Positions 35,292 through 42,521 of a DNA stretch of 64,000 bases are shown here, piece after piece. The first letter of the stretch is position 1. Each line of letters opens with the position of its first letter. This DNA is from Lachnospiraceae bacterium (lineage in GTDB: Bacteria > Bacillota > Clostridia > Lachnospirales > Lachnospiraceae), in the NCBI GenBank assembly GCA_017936885.1, contig JAGBEO010000013.1, forward strand, positions 124,001 to 188,000, read 5' to 3'. The position numbers and the translations under genes are program-made. The notes beneath the pieces are model-generated. The model did no database searches. It had not been told where the DNA came from and saw only the letters and a program-made list of their open reading frames with translations.

Positions 35292-35912
35292 TTACTGGCG
35301 GTACAATCTGAATACGCCGAATACCTTACCTAAAATCTGGCAGTCATCTACAATAATAGGCTCCATAGAATCATTCTCAGGCTGTAAACGAATATGACCA
35401 TCCTCTTTATAAAAAGTCTTAACAGTAGCGGAATCATCAATCAGAGCAACGACTGTATCACCGTTTTTCGCAGTATCGCAGCTTTTTACAAAAATCTGAT
35501 CACCACTGTAAATTCCCACATTAATCATAGAATCGCCTTTTACTTTCAATACGAAGGATTCACCGTTCGGAACTATTTCGGCGGGAACCGGGAAGTAGCT
35601 CTCAATATTCTGCTCTGCTAAGATCGGCTGACCGGCAGCCACCTGACCGATAACGGGAAGAGATATCATTTCCGTGCGAACCATCTGGAAATTATCATCA
35701 CAGATCTCGATGGCACGAGGTTTCGTCGGGTCGCGTCTGATATAACCGTTCTTCTCCAATGTCTCTAAATGAGAATGAACGGAAGAAGTAGATTTTAAAT
35801 GAACGGCTTCACAAATCTCCCGTACTGCAGGCGGATAACCGCGCTTTAAAATTTCCTCTTTAATATAATCAAGAATTTCCTGCTGCTTGGCAGTGATCTT
35901 ACCATATCCCAT
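35292..35912 (-). CDS. lexA: SOS repressor LexA
   Basis: Represses DNA-damage genes until RecA filaments trigger self-cleavage. Seen: an N-terminal winged helix (1-70) with [24 protein letters not shown], a linker, and a protease domain with the Ala-Gly cleavage site in [13 protein letters not shown] (about 95), catalytic Ser in KGDSMIN and Lys in [16 protein letters not shown]. 206 residues, standard. A promoter (TTGCTT-17-TATGAT) lies on the minus strand at 35964-35992 with a LexA box just upstream, consistent with autoregulation. Confidence 0.96.
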   Translation of the reverse strand: MGYGKITAKQQEILDYIKEEILKRGYPPAVREICEAVHLKSTSSVHSHLETLEKNGYIRRDPTKPRAIEICDDNFQMVRTEMISLPVIGQVAAGQPILAEQNIESYFPVPAEIVPNGESFVLKVKGDSMINVGIYSGDQIFVKSCDTAKNGDTVVALIDDSATVKTFYKEDGHIRLQPENDSMEPIIVDDCQILGKVFGVFRLYRQ

Positions 35913-35963
35913 AAATATTAACCTTATCCTTTCACAAAATGGTTTCTTTTAAAAGTTATCTTT

Positions 35964-35992
35964 ATCATAACATAGCAAAAAATAAAAAGCAA
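35964..35992 (-). promoter_or_regulatory. Probable lexA promoter
   Basis: On the minus strand: -35 TTGCTT (35987-35992), 17 bases, -10 TATGAT (35964-35969). A LexA-type box lies at 36003-36016, just upstream. Confidence 0.65.
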
Positions 35993-36002
35993 ACATATAT
36001 TC

Positions 36003-36016
36003 AGAATATTTGTTCG
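36003..36016. promoter_or_regulatory. LexA box 1
   Basis: AGAATATTTGTTCG; the second half-site GTTCG is perfect and the first half differs at two positions from CGAAC-N4-GTTCG. It is nearest the lexA promoter. Confidence 0.6.
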
Positions 36017-36035
36017 AAAATTTTACCCAAAAGTG

Positions 36036-36064
36036 TTGACATGCGAAAATATGTTCGGTATAAT
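36036..36064 (+). promoter_or_regulatory. Consensus promoter of the LysM (YneA-like) gene
   Basis: TTGACA (36036-36041), 17 bases, TATAAT (36059-36064): both hexamers match the consensus exactly. A LexA box (36044-36057) fills the spacer, so repression by occlusion is expected. Confidence 0.9.
36044..36057. promoter_or_regulatory. LexA box 2, inside the promoter spacer
   Basis: CGAAAATATGTTCG, one mismatch (position 5) to the palindrome CGAAC-N4-GTTCG. Confidence 0.8.
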
Positions 36065-36075
36065 ACAAAACATAA

Positions 36076-36089
36076 AGAACATTCGTTCG
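36076..36089. promoter_or_regulatory. LexA box 3
   Basis: AGAACATTCGTTCG, one mismatch (position 1) to CGAAC-N4-GTTCG, placed just after the predicted transcription start. Confidence 0.8.
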
Positions 36090-36102
36090 CAACATTTGTT
36101 CG
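36089..36102. promoter_or_regulatory. LexA-like box 4 (weaker)
   Basis: GCAACATTTGTTCG, two mismatches in the first half; it shares its first base with the end of box 3. Confidence 0.45.
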
Positions 36103-36206
36103 GCAACGAGATATGTAGACGGAAATTCATAATTTACGATTTCGTAATACATAAGCAACTTATATATAAATGTAGCTTACTTAAGAGAAAGGGCAAGGTG
36201 ATGACA

Positions 36207-36608
36207 ATGAATAGAGACAGTATGAGACATTATCGTGTAGATGATACAAGAAGTGAGAGAAGAATCCGTAACAACAGAATCAGGAGACAGCGGGAGATGA
36301 GAAAAAATTTTCTTATGTTTGTCATGACTGTATGTCTTGTTATTACCTTTTCCATTTCTTTAAATGGCTTTCGTTCCGATGCGAAGGATGATTCTGTTAA
36401 GACTTCTTATAAATATTATAAGAGTATTACAATAGATAATAACGATACTTTATGGTCTATTGCAGCGCAATATATGGATGAAGAACATTATGATTCTATG
36501 AATGATTATATTAATGAAGTAAAGAACATGAACTCCCTGACAGATGATGAGATTCAATATGGAGAACATTTGATTATTCCTTACTATGATGATACCTTTG
36601 TCGGATAA
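36207..36608 (+). CDS. LysM-domain membrane protein, YneA-like SOS cell-division suppressor
   Basis: Predicted membrane-anchored protein that delays division after DNA damage, by analogy with YneA of B. subtilis, which is also divergent from lexA. Seen: a very basic N-terminus (many Arg), one membrane helix (about 36-54, FLMFVMTVCLVITFSI), and a LysM-type domain at the C-terminus (SITIDNNDTLWSIAAQYMDEEHYDSMNDYINEVKNMNSLTDDEIQYGEHLIIPYY). The start is set at 36207 by AGAAAGGGCAAGGTGAT (36186-36202); an ATG at 36201 lies in it. LexA boxes and a perfect promoter lie upstream. The low sequence conservation of this class leaves some doubt about exact orthology. Confidence 0.88.
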   Translation: MNRDSMRHYRVDDTRSERRIRNNRIRRQREMRKNFLMFVMTVCLVITFSISLNGFRSDAKDDSVKTSYKYYKSITIDNNDTLWSIAAQYMDEEHYDSMNDYINEVKNMNSLTDDEIQYGEHLIIPYYDDTFVG

Positions 36609-36642
36609 TTACCATATGCCGGAGAGAACTTTAATATATAGG

Positions 36643-36686
36643 GAAAGCTCCTGACCTATGTAGTATATACATGGGAAGGAGCTTTC
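36643..36686. terminator. Long hairpin between the LysM gene and the recombinase gene
   Basis: GAAAGCTCC (36643-36651) pairs with GGAGCTTTC (36678-36686), and inside it CCTATGTA pairs with TACATGGG with one wobble. It lies between two converging genes, so a bidirectional terminator is likely; TTGTTATT follows on the plus strand. It could alternatively be a recombinase site. Confidence 0.6.
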
Positions 36687-36689
36687 TTG

Positions 36690-37757
36690 TTATTCTGAAT
36701 CACGTTTTTCGCGTAATTTCACTTTGTCAGCAGCGTATCTGCGGCGTTCATCTTCCAAGGCAGCATAATGCTTTTTGGTCGTATTAACATCTTTGTGTCC
36801 CAGTACATCTGCAACCAGATAGATATCACCGGTTTCACGATATAGAGAAGTACCATATGTGCTTCTTAATTTATGCGGCGTAATTTTTTTTAAGCTTGTG
36901 ACGGTAGAAGAGTATTTTTTTACCATATTTTCTACTGCACGGACGGATATTCTGCGGTTTTGCATTGATAGGAATAATGCATTCTCGTGTCCGGATTGGG
37001 GAATGATATGATGTCGTTGCTCCAAGTAGTCCTGCAGTGCGTTTTCTACCTCCTCACCGAAATAGATTACTGCTTCATAACCGCCTTTACGGCGTATCTT
37101 AATGCCGTTATTCTTAAAATCTACATCTTCGATATCCAATCCGACACACTCAGAGACACGGATTCCGGTTCCGAGCAGCAGTGTCAGAATCGCCACATCT
37201 CTTGTTTTGGTTGTATGATGGAAACGCTGCTGCGTTTTGGTAAGTCCGGTGCCGTCTTCCACCTGATCTAACAGAATCGCAACCTCGTCGGCATCCAGAC
37301 GAATAATTTCCTTCTCATGCAGTTTGGGTAACGGTACCAGGACAGCAGGATTTTTCTGAATCAATTCTGCCTGGTAATAATAGTTATAGAAGCTTCTGAG
37401 AGACGCTAATTTGCGTTTCTTGCCACGCTCATCGTTGGTATAGATCTTACCGTCCTTCTCGTAATAGGAAAGATATTCGATATATTCCTCAATGTCTTCA
37501 CGTGTAAATTGTTCCAACAGGGAGAGCGGAAAATCTTTAATGTCCATTTTAGCGCAATAGCTGTTGTTGTCATGCACATACTCAAAGAATACGCGGATAT
37601 CATACGCATAGGCAAGCCTCGTGCGGGCAGAAGTATATTCCGTGATCCCCCGGAAAAACTGTTTGCAAAAAGGAGGAAGTGTATCCAGAACTTCCCGCAT
37701 TTTTTGTACATTGCCAATATTTTGCTGGTCATGATAATTATTGTTTTTGGCTTCCAT
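36690..37757 (-). CDS. XerS-like tyrosine recombinase
   Basis: Site-specific recombinase of 355 residues. Seen: an N-terminal core-binding (SAM-like) domain (1-150), then the catalytic domain with Arg in GTGIRVSECVGL, Lys in RRKGGYEAV, HKLRST (His-x-x-Arg), GHKDVNTTKKH and the nucleophilic Tyr in KKHYAAL. Length, the ENMVKKYSS...ITPHKLR block and PLSLLEQFTREDIEEYIEYL are more like streptococcal XerS than XerC/XerD (about 300). A chromosome-dimer resolvase is therefore more likely than a prophage integrase; no phage genes adjoin it. The upstream end overlaps the TtcA-like gene by 20 bases. Confidence 0.85.
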   Translation of the reverse strand: MEAKNNNYHDQQNIGNVQKMREVLDTLPPFCKQFFRGITEYTSARTRLAYAYDIRVFFEYVHDNNSYCAKMDIKDFPLSLLEQFTREDIEEYIEYLSYYEKDGKIYTNDERGKKRKLASLRSFYNYYYQAELIQKNPAVLVPLPKLHEKEIIRLDADEVAILLDQVEDGTGLTKTQQRFHHTTKTRDVAILTLLLGTGIRVSECVGLDIEDVDFKNNGIKIRRKGGYEAVIYFGEEVENALQDYLEQRHHIIPQSGHENALFLSMQNRRISVRAVENMVKKYSSTVTSLKKITPHKLRSTYGTSLYRETGDIYLVADVLGHKDVNTTKKHYAALEDERRRYAADKVKLREKRDSE

Positions 37758-38472
37758 TTAATTCCCATCCTTCTAATTTGCCGCTCTGAATAGCGGTAAA
37801 CATTCGTTCTTTAACGCCGGGCGTTTCTAAGTTGATCTCGCGTACCAGATTTTTAATATATTCACGCTTGGTGTGACCGTCTGCGGGACAAGGACTTTTC
37901 ACTACCGGAACATTATGCTTGTTAACGAAGCCGATTACATCTGATTCGTTCATATAAATCAGTGGGCGGATAACAGTGATTCCCGTACGATCCAGATAGG
38001 TCACCGGGCGAAACGTGTGAAATCTGCCTTCATAGATGAGAGACATCATCATTGTCTCCACTACGTCATCCTTATGATGTGCATAGGCAACTTTATTGCA
38101 GCCTGTGGCCTTCATAGCATCATTCAAGGCACCTTTACGCATTTTAGCACAGAGAGAACAAGGATTAGATTCCTTACGGTCTTCAAAAATAATTCTACTG
38201 ATATCAGTCGATATAATATGGTATTCCACATGCAAAGAGGCACATAATTCCCTGATCTTATCCAAATTCAGATTGTCAAATCCAAGATCTACGGTTACTG
38301 CACACAATTCAAAAGGAACCGGATAAAAGCGTTTCAGTCCGTGAAGGGCATAGAGCAGTGTCAGGCTATCCTTGCCGCCGGATATTCCTACCGCTATTTT
38401 GTCCCCAGGCTCGATCATATGATAATCATCGATTGCTTTTCTTGTAAGACTTAATACCTGCTGTAATTTCAT
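37738..38472 (-). CDS. TtcA-like PP-loop ATPase (tRNA 2-thiocytidine synthesis family)
   Basis: Adenylates a tRNA base for thiolation; TtcA makes 2-thiocytidine at position 32. Seen: the PP-loop GISGGKDSLTLL at about 29-40, the CXXC pair PCSLC near 105, and a late Cys in KSPCPADGHTKR. 244 residues. Absence of a bound zinc ribbon and the shorter length also fit the broader TtcA/TilS-like group, so the tRNA target is uncertain. The recombinase gene overlaps its end. Confidence 0.85.
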   Translation of the reverse strand: MKLQQVLSLTRKAIDDYHMIEPGDKIAVGISGGKDSLTLLYALHGLKRFYPVPFELCAVTVDLGFDNLNLDKIRELCASLHVEYHIISTDISRIIFEDRKESNPCSLCAKMRKGALNDAMKATGCNKVAYAHHKDDVVETMMMSLIYEGRFHTFRPVTYLDRTGITVIRPLIYMNESDVIGFVNKHNVPVVKSPCPADGHTKREYIKNLVREINLETPGVKERMFTAIQSGKLEGWELNGSQKQ

Positions 38473-38656
38473 AATTCAGTAACCATACCTTTCCTGAATC
38501 CCAACCAGATTATTGATATGTAAACGGTTTGGGAACTTAAACAACTTTATTATACAGAATCTTTGTTCATATAGCATTAAAATTTTATAAAAAATAATAC
38601 AGATTATGAAAAAAATGGTATACTAAAAATATCTTATTTGCAGAGAGGTCTTTTTC

Positions 38657-39958
38657 ATGAAATTTAGGTTTGACAAGAAATATTTGTATTGGGGGATCAC
38701 AGCCTTTTTAGTGATTGCGGCCAGTATTCTTTTTTATTATATTCTATTTCACAGTTCCAGATTTTCCAATAGTATTCATGCGTTTATCAGAATAGCCATG
38801 CCCATTATAGACGGTTTTGTTCTGGCGTATTTGATTGCACCTGTTTTAAATCAAATTGAGGGCAAAGTTATTAAACCTCTGTATTTGAAAGCAAAAGTGC
38901 CGATGACACCCAAAAACAAACGCAGGATGCGCGGATTCTCTATTTTGGTAACGATCGTCTTAATACTGATTGTGCTTTATGAATTTTTTAGTCTTGTTAT
39001 TCCGGAAGTAATACGCAGCATTCAAAGTATTATTTTCCAATTCCCGGTATATGTTAATAACCTCACTGCCTGGGCATTGGGACTGATGAAGAATAATCCT
39101 GAACTTGAAAAAGTAGTAGATGATCTTCTGGATCGTTACTCTGCCAGAATTTTAGAGTATTTCAATACCAATCTGCTTCCTCATATCAATGATCTGATTA
39201 AAACATTGTCTTTAAGTGTAATAGGTATCTTTAAGGCAATGTGGAATTTTATCATAGGATTTATTATATCGATTTATTTGCTGGGCAGTAAGGAGAAATT
39301 TGCCGGTCAGGCGAAGAAAATTGCTTATGCATTGTTTGATCGCAAAGGCGGAAATGAATTGATTACAAACTTTCGTTTTATTCACAGCACCTTTATTGGT
39401 TTTATCGGCGGTAAGATTATCGACTCTATTATTATAGGCGTTATCTGTTTTATTTGTACCAGTATTATTGATACACCATATGCGCTTCTTGTCAGCGTCA
39501 TTGTTGGCGTGACCAATGTGATTCCCTTTTTTGGGCCATATATAGGTGCTATTCCAAGTACATTTTTGGTTTTGATGGTTGATCCGAAACAGGCGCTGTA
39601 TTTTGTGATTTTGATTCTTATCATACAGCAGTTTGACGGTAATATTTTGGGACCGAAGATTTTGGGAGATTCTACCGGCTTATCCGGATTCTGGGTTATT
39701 TTTGCAATTACCATATTCGGCGGATTATTTGGTGTTTTGGGAATGGTAGTCGGTGTACCGATCTTTGCGGTATTCTATGCCGGTGTTAAATCGGTGGTGA
39801 ACAGACTTCTTAGGAAGAAAGAGCTCCCCACCCAGATACAGCCTTATATGACAGTAGGACAGATCAATGAAGAAAAAGTATTTACAGAATATGTTCCACC
39901 GGTGAAAAAGCGGAAAAAGCATGGTGAAACGACTTCTGCCGATACAGCGGAAAAGTAA
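38657..39958 (+). CDS. AI-2E (PerM/YtvI) family transporter
   Basis: Polytopic membrane protein with about eight helices: an N-terminal pair (14-35, 45-65), a long soluble loop (90-200) and a hydrophobic core with GFIGGKIIDSIIIGVICFI, VIVGVTNVIPFFGPYIGAIP and QQFDGNILGPKILGDSTGL, the family signature. The 433 residues end in a basic KKRKKHGE tail. Members export diverse small solutes or Na+/H+; the substrate here is unknown. It is divergent from ttcA; a TATACT box at 38619-38624 has no clear -35. Confidence 0.88.
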   Translation: MKFRFDKKYLYWGITAFLVIAASILFYYILFHSSRFSNSIHAFIRIAMPIIDGFVLAYLIAPVLNQIEGKVIKPLYLKAKVPMTPKNKRRMRGFSILVTIVLILIVLYEFFSLVIPEVIRSIQSIIFQFPVYVNNLTAWALGLMKNNPELEKVVDDLLDRYSARILEYFNTNLLPHINDLIKTLSLSVIGIFKAMWNFIIGFIISIYLLGSKEKFAGQAKKIAYALFDRKGGNELITNFRFIHSTFIGFIGGKIIDSIIIGVICFICTSIIDTPYALLVSVIVGVTNVIPFFGPYIGAIPSTFLVLMVDPKQALYFVILILIIQQFDGNILGPKILGDSTGLSGFWVIFAITIFGGLFGVLGMVVGVPIFAVFYAGVKSVVNRLLRKKELPTQIQPYMTVGQINEEKVFTEYVPPVKKRKKHGETTSADTAEK

Positions 39959-40016
39959 ACAGACAAATTGAAAAATAGGACAGGAGAGTACACTTTTCCA
40001 AAATGGAGATTGAAAT

Positions 40017-40469
40017 ATGAGATTTTTAGTACAACGGGTGCAACATGCCAGTGTTGAAGCAGATAACAGAATTATTGGGGAGATCGATCAGGGCTTTCTT
40101 GTTTTGGTGGGTGTCTCTAATACAGACACGAGAGAAATTGCAGATAAAATGATTCATAAACTGCTGAATCTTCGTATTTTTAGTGATGAAAACGGCAAAA
40201 CGAATCTGAATCTCGCTTCTGTCAAAGGTGAATTGTTAATTGTTTCACAATTCACACTTTATGCAGATTGTAAACATGGAAACCGTCCGTCTTTTACGGA
40301 TGCAGGCAAACCTGAGTTGGCAAACGAATTATATGAATATATCATCGATAAATGTAAAGAATCGGTAACCAGGGTTGAACATGGGGAATTCGGTGCCGAT
40401 ATGAAGGTTTCTTTACTTAATGACGGACCTTTTACGATCATGTTGGATTCCGATGTGATATGTTCATGA
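40017..40469 (+). CDS. dtd: D-aminoacyl-tRNA deacylase Dtd
   Basis: Removes D-amino acids and glycine wrongly attached to tRNA. Seen: [33 protein letters not shown], the SQFTLYAD motif (about 78) and the [11 protein letters not shown] end (family NxGPVT). 150 residues, standard. RBS GGAGA upstream of ATG. It follows the AI-2E transporter in the same direction after 58 bases. Confidence 0.95.
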   Translation: MRFLVQRVQHASVEADNRIIGEIDQGFLVLVGVSNTDTREIADKMIHKLLNLRIFSDENGKTNLNLASVKGELLIVSQFTLYADCKHGNRPSFTDAGKPELANELYEYIIDKCKESVTRVEHGEFGADMKVSLLNDGPFTIMLDSDVICS

Positions 40470-40502
40470 AATATTGTGAAGTTCGAAGTGTGAGGTAGAT
40501 TT

Positions 40503-40727
40503 ATGGTCGGAGTATTCATATTAACGGTAATTATTGTGGGCATCATATATCTCTATATGCGTCGTAAATCTAAAAAGAATCCAGCCAGTGAAATCAATAC
40601 AGTACAGGATTATCACGCCTCTTACGACAGGATTCGGACAAGAAAAGAATTGCGTGATAAAGAAAATGCATATCAGACATATATCACAAAATACAATAGT
40701 TCTGAGGATTATCGTGAGAAATTTTAA
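40503..40727 (+). CDS. Small membrane protein, unknown
   Basis: A 74-residue protein with one N-terminal membrane helix (about 2-18, MVGVFILTVIIVGIIYLYM), a basic stop-transfer (RRKSKKN) and a charged helical tail rich in Tyr, Arg and Glu. Not recognised. It starts 33 bases after dtd. RBS GTGTGAGGT-like. The next gene, a lipoprotein, is 27 bases away. Confidence 0.65.
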   Translation: MVGVFILTVIIVGIIYLYMRRKSKKNPASEINTVQDYHASYDRIRTRKELRDKENAYQTYITKYNSSEDYREKF

Positions 40728-40754
40728 TAAGAAATTGGGATGAGGAAAGACAAA

Positions 40755-41378
40755 ATGACTATAAAAAAAGTAAAGATAATGGTATCAGTTGCAGTATTTT
40801 GTCTTGGACTGGCTGCTCTTGCAGGCTGCGGACAAAAGGAAGAGACAAACAACGTTTCTGATTCAACAGAAATCAATGCTTCTGATTCTGCAGAAATCAC
40901 AGAAGATAATTCTTCTGAATCAGATGAATCGACAGAACAGACAACTGAACTTCAAGAATATACCGTGGAAGGTGTTGGCACTTTCTATTTGCCTGAAGGA
41001 TTTTCAATAGAATCCGGAAGAAATGAAGAACCGTTGCCTACAAACTATGCAGTGCTGACAAAGGATTCTGTAGTAATCACTGCAAACCGTTTCGGAACAG
41101 ATGCCTATGAGGCCGCCGGTGTTCCCCTTCCGGCAGATCTGGAAGAATACTCCCAAAGGGACGGCGTGAAAAACAGCGTACCGGAAGGAACAGAATTTAC
41201 AAGGGACAGCTATGATAATCTTCGTGCGGAATATACCGGAGATGGTGATTCAATTTATTATGTGCTTAAAAAAGGAACTGATTCTTATGGCTTCATTGTG
41301 ATTATTTATCCCGAAGGAGAAGAAACAGATGCTGCAACGGATGCAGCTCAGTGGGCAAGCTTGTTTGTTCTGGAATAA
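40755..41378 (+). CDS. Hypothetical lipoprotein
   Basis: A 207-residue secreted protein with a type II signal peptide: basic start, a hydrophobic stretch (about 8-22) and the lipobox LAGC with Cys at about 25. A Ser/Thr/Asp/Glu-rich linker (about 26-65) is followed by a folded domain (VGTFYLPEGFSIESGRNEEPLP...). Function unknown. TGAGGAAAG (40741-40749) fixes the start at 40755 over the ATG at 40740. LspA copies in the window would process it. Confidence 0.8.
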   Translation: MTIKKVKIMVSVAVFCLGLAALAGCGQKEETNNVSDSTEINASDSAEITEDNSSESDESTEQTTELQEYTVEGVGTFYLPEGFSIESGRNEEPLPTNYAVLTKDSVVITANRFGTDAYEAAGVPLPADLEEYSQRDGVKNSVPEGTEFTRDSYDNLRAEYTGDGDSIYYVLKKGTDSYGFIVIIYPEGEETDAATDAAQWASLFVLE

Positions 41379-41520
41379 AATAAGAATCACAAACTATTCG
41401 TTAAACTTGTGTTTTGCGCATAGTTATAAAGCGTTACATTTCTTCGTTCTTTGTAGATGCCGATCATCCATAAAGTTTCCGGGCACAGTGTTTTCGAAGT
41501 ACGGCTGCTTTTTTGCATGG

Positions 41521-41564
41521 AAAAGGAGCTGCGTACTAATTACTTAGTTTCAACAGCTCCCTTT
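41521..41564. terminator. Hairpin between converging lipoprotein and kinase-like genes
   Basis: AAAAGGAGCTG (41521-41531) pairs with CAGCTCCCTTT (41554-41564) with one bulge, plus an inner ACTAA/TTAGT stem. On the minus strand it ends in TTTTCC, so it probably ends the kinase-like gene; on the plus strand CTTTA follows. Confidence 0.55.
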
Positions 41565-41587
41565 AGATCGAAGTCAATTTTTTCAAG

Positions 41588-42214
41588 TTACCGATTTTCA
41601 AAATCCTCAACAAACTGCGTAATCAATTTTACAGAACCATCAATGCCTAAGATACTGCTGTTAATAGATAAATCGTAATTATCGGCACGTCCCCATTTCT
41701 TGGAGGAATAATAGTTATAATAACTCTGCCGCTGCTTATCTTTCTTATTCATCATATCGATGGCTTTCTGCTCTGAGGTGATATCATCAAAACGTTCCAT
41801 AATACGTTTAATCTTATGTTTTTCATCCGCATGAACAAAGATGCTCAGGCAATTCTGATAATCGTGTAAAGCATAATCAGCACATCTTCCAACGATAACA
41901 CAAGGGCCTTCACTGGCAATCTTCTTAATGGTATCAAACTGCGCCAGAAAAACTTTATGGCTGATCGGCATATCTACAAAGGATGAAGAATTATAACCAA
42001 AGGAATACGTGTCCATGACCAGATTATAAAGAAAAGAATTGGTTGGACGTTCGTCATGGTTCTGAATCATCTCTTCACAGAAACCACTCTCCTTTGCGGC
42101 TCTGGATAATAGCTCCTTATCATAATATTGGATGCCGAAGTGCTCTGCAACTTTCTGCCCGATCTCACGGCCTCCGGAACCAAATTGTCGGCCTATTGTA
42201 ATAATTGTATTCAT
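41588..42214 (-). CDS. Cytidylate-kinase-like P-loop protein
   Basis: A 208-residue P-loop protein. Seen: MNTIITIGRQFGSGGREIGQKVAEHFG with a kinase-type P-loop, the central KIASEGPCVIVGRCADYAL and the lid-like RMERFDDIT...KDKQRQSYYNYYSS segment. It resembles the 'cytidylate kinase-like' family common in Firmicutes but is not classical Cmk. AGGAG before ATG 42214 fixes the start; the open frame extends to 42277. Substrate unconfirmed. Confidence 0.85.
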   Translation of the reverse strand: MNTIITIGRQFGSGGREIGQKVAEHFGIQYYDKELLSRAAKESGFCEEMIQNHDERPTNSFLYNLVMDTYSFGYNSSSFVDMPISHKVFLAQFDTIKKIASEGPCVIVGRCADYALHDYQNCLSIFVHADEKHKIKRIMERFDDITSEQKAIDMMNKKDKQRQSYYNYYSSKKWGRADNYDLSINSSILGIDGSVKLITQFVEDFENR

Positions 42215-42521
42215 GCTTAACTGCTCCTTTCTATGATGATATTTTCCGATAGATATTTTCTGACTATTTTGATCCAATCTCAGAATAATCAGAAGATAAA
42301 TAACTTTTCTTTCATCAAGATACTATTATTATATATAATTTGCACAAAATAATCAATAAAATTACCATTTTTTACGTAAAAATATATATAAATTTGGAGA
42401 AATCTTGTTGGCTACCACTACTGCTCGAGCATTTTCCTATCACGTAAAAAAAGGAACTCACAGAATCCTATGAGTTCCTTTATCATTACATATTATTTAC
42501 TTAGATTAAGTAATTATGATT
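42215..42521. other. AT-rich intergenic stretch
   Basis: About 307 bases between the kinase-like gene and cstA, both on the minus strand. It holds the cstA terminator at its right end and AT-rich sequence near 42300-42390 that may contain the kinase-like promoter. I see no gene. Confidence 0.5.
42445..42481 (-). terminator. Strong terminator of cstA
   Basis: On the minus strand AAAGGAACTCA / TGAGTTCCTTT form an 11-bp stem (42450-42460, 42471-42481) followed by TTTTTT. Confidence 0.92.

Noticed and set aside
36690-37757. Prophage or integrative-element integrase
   Set aside because: No phage, excisionase, att repeats or tRNA are adjacent; length and motifs fit a chromosomal XerS-like recombinase.
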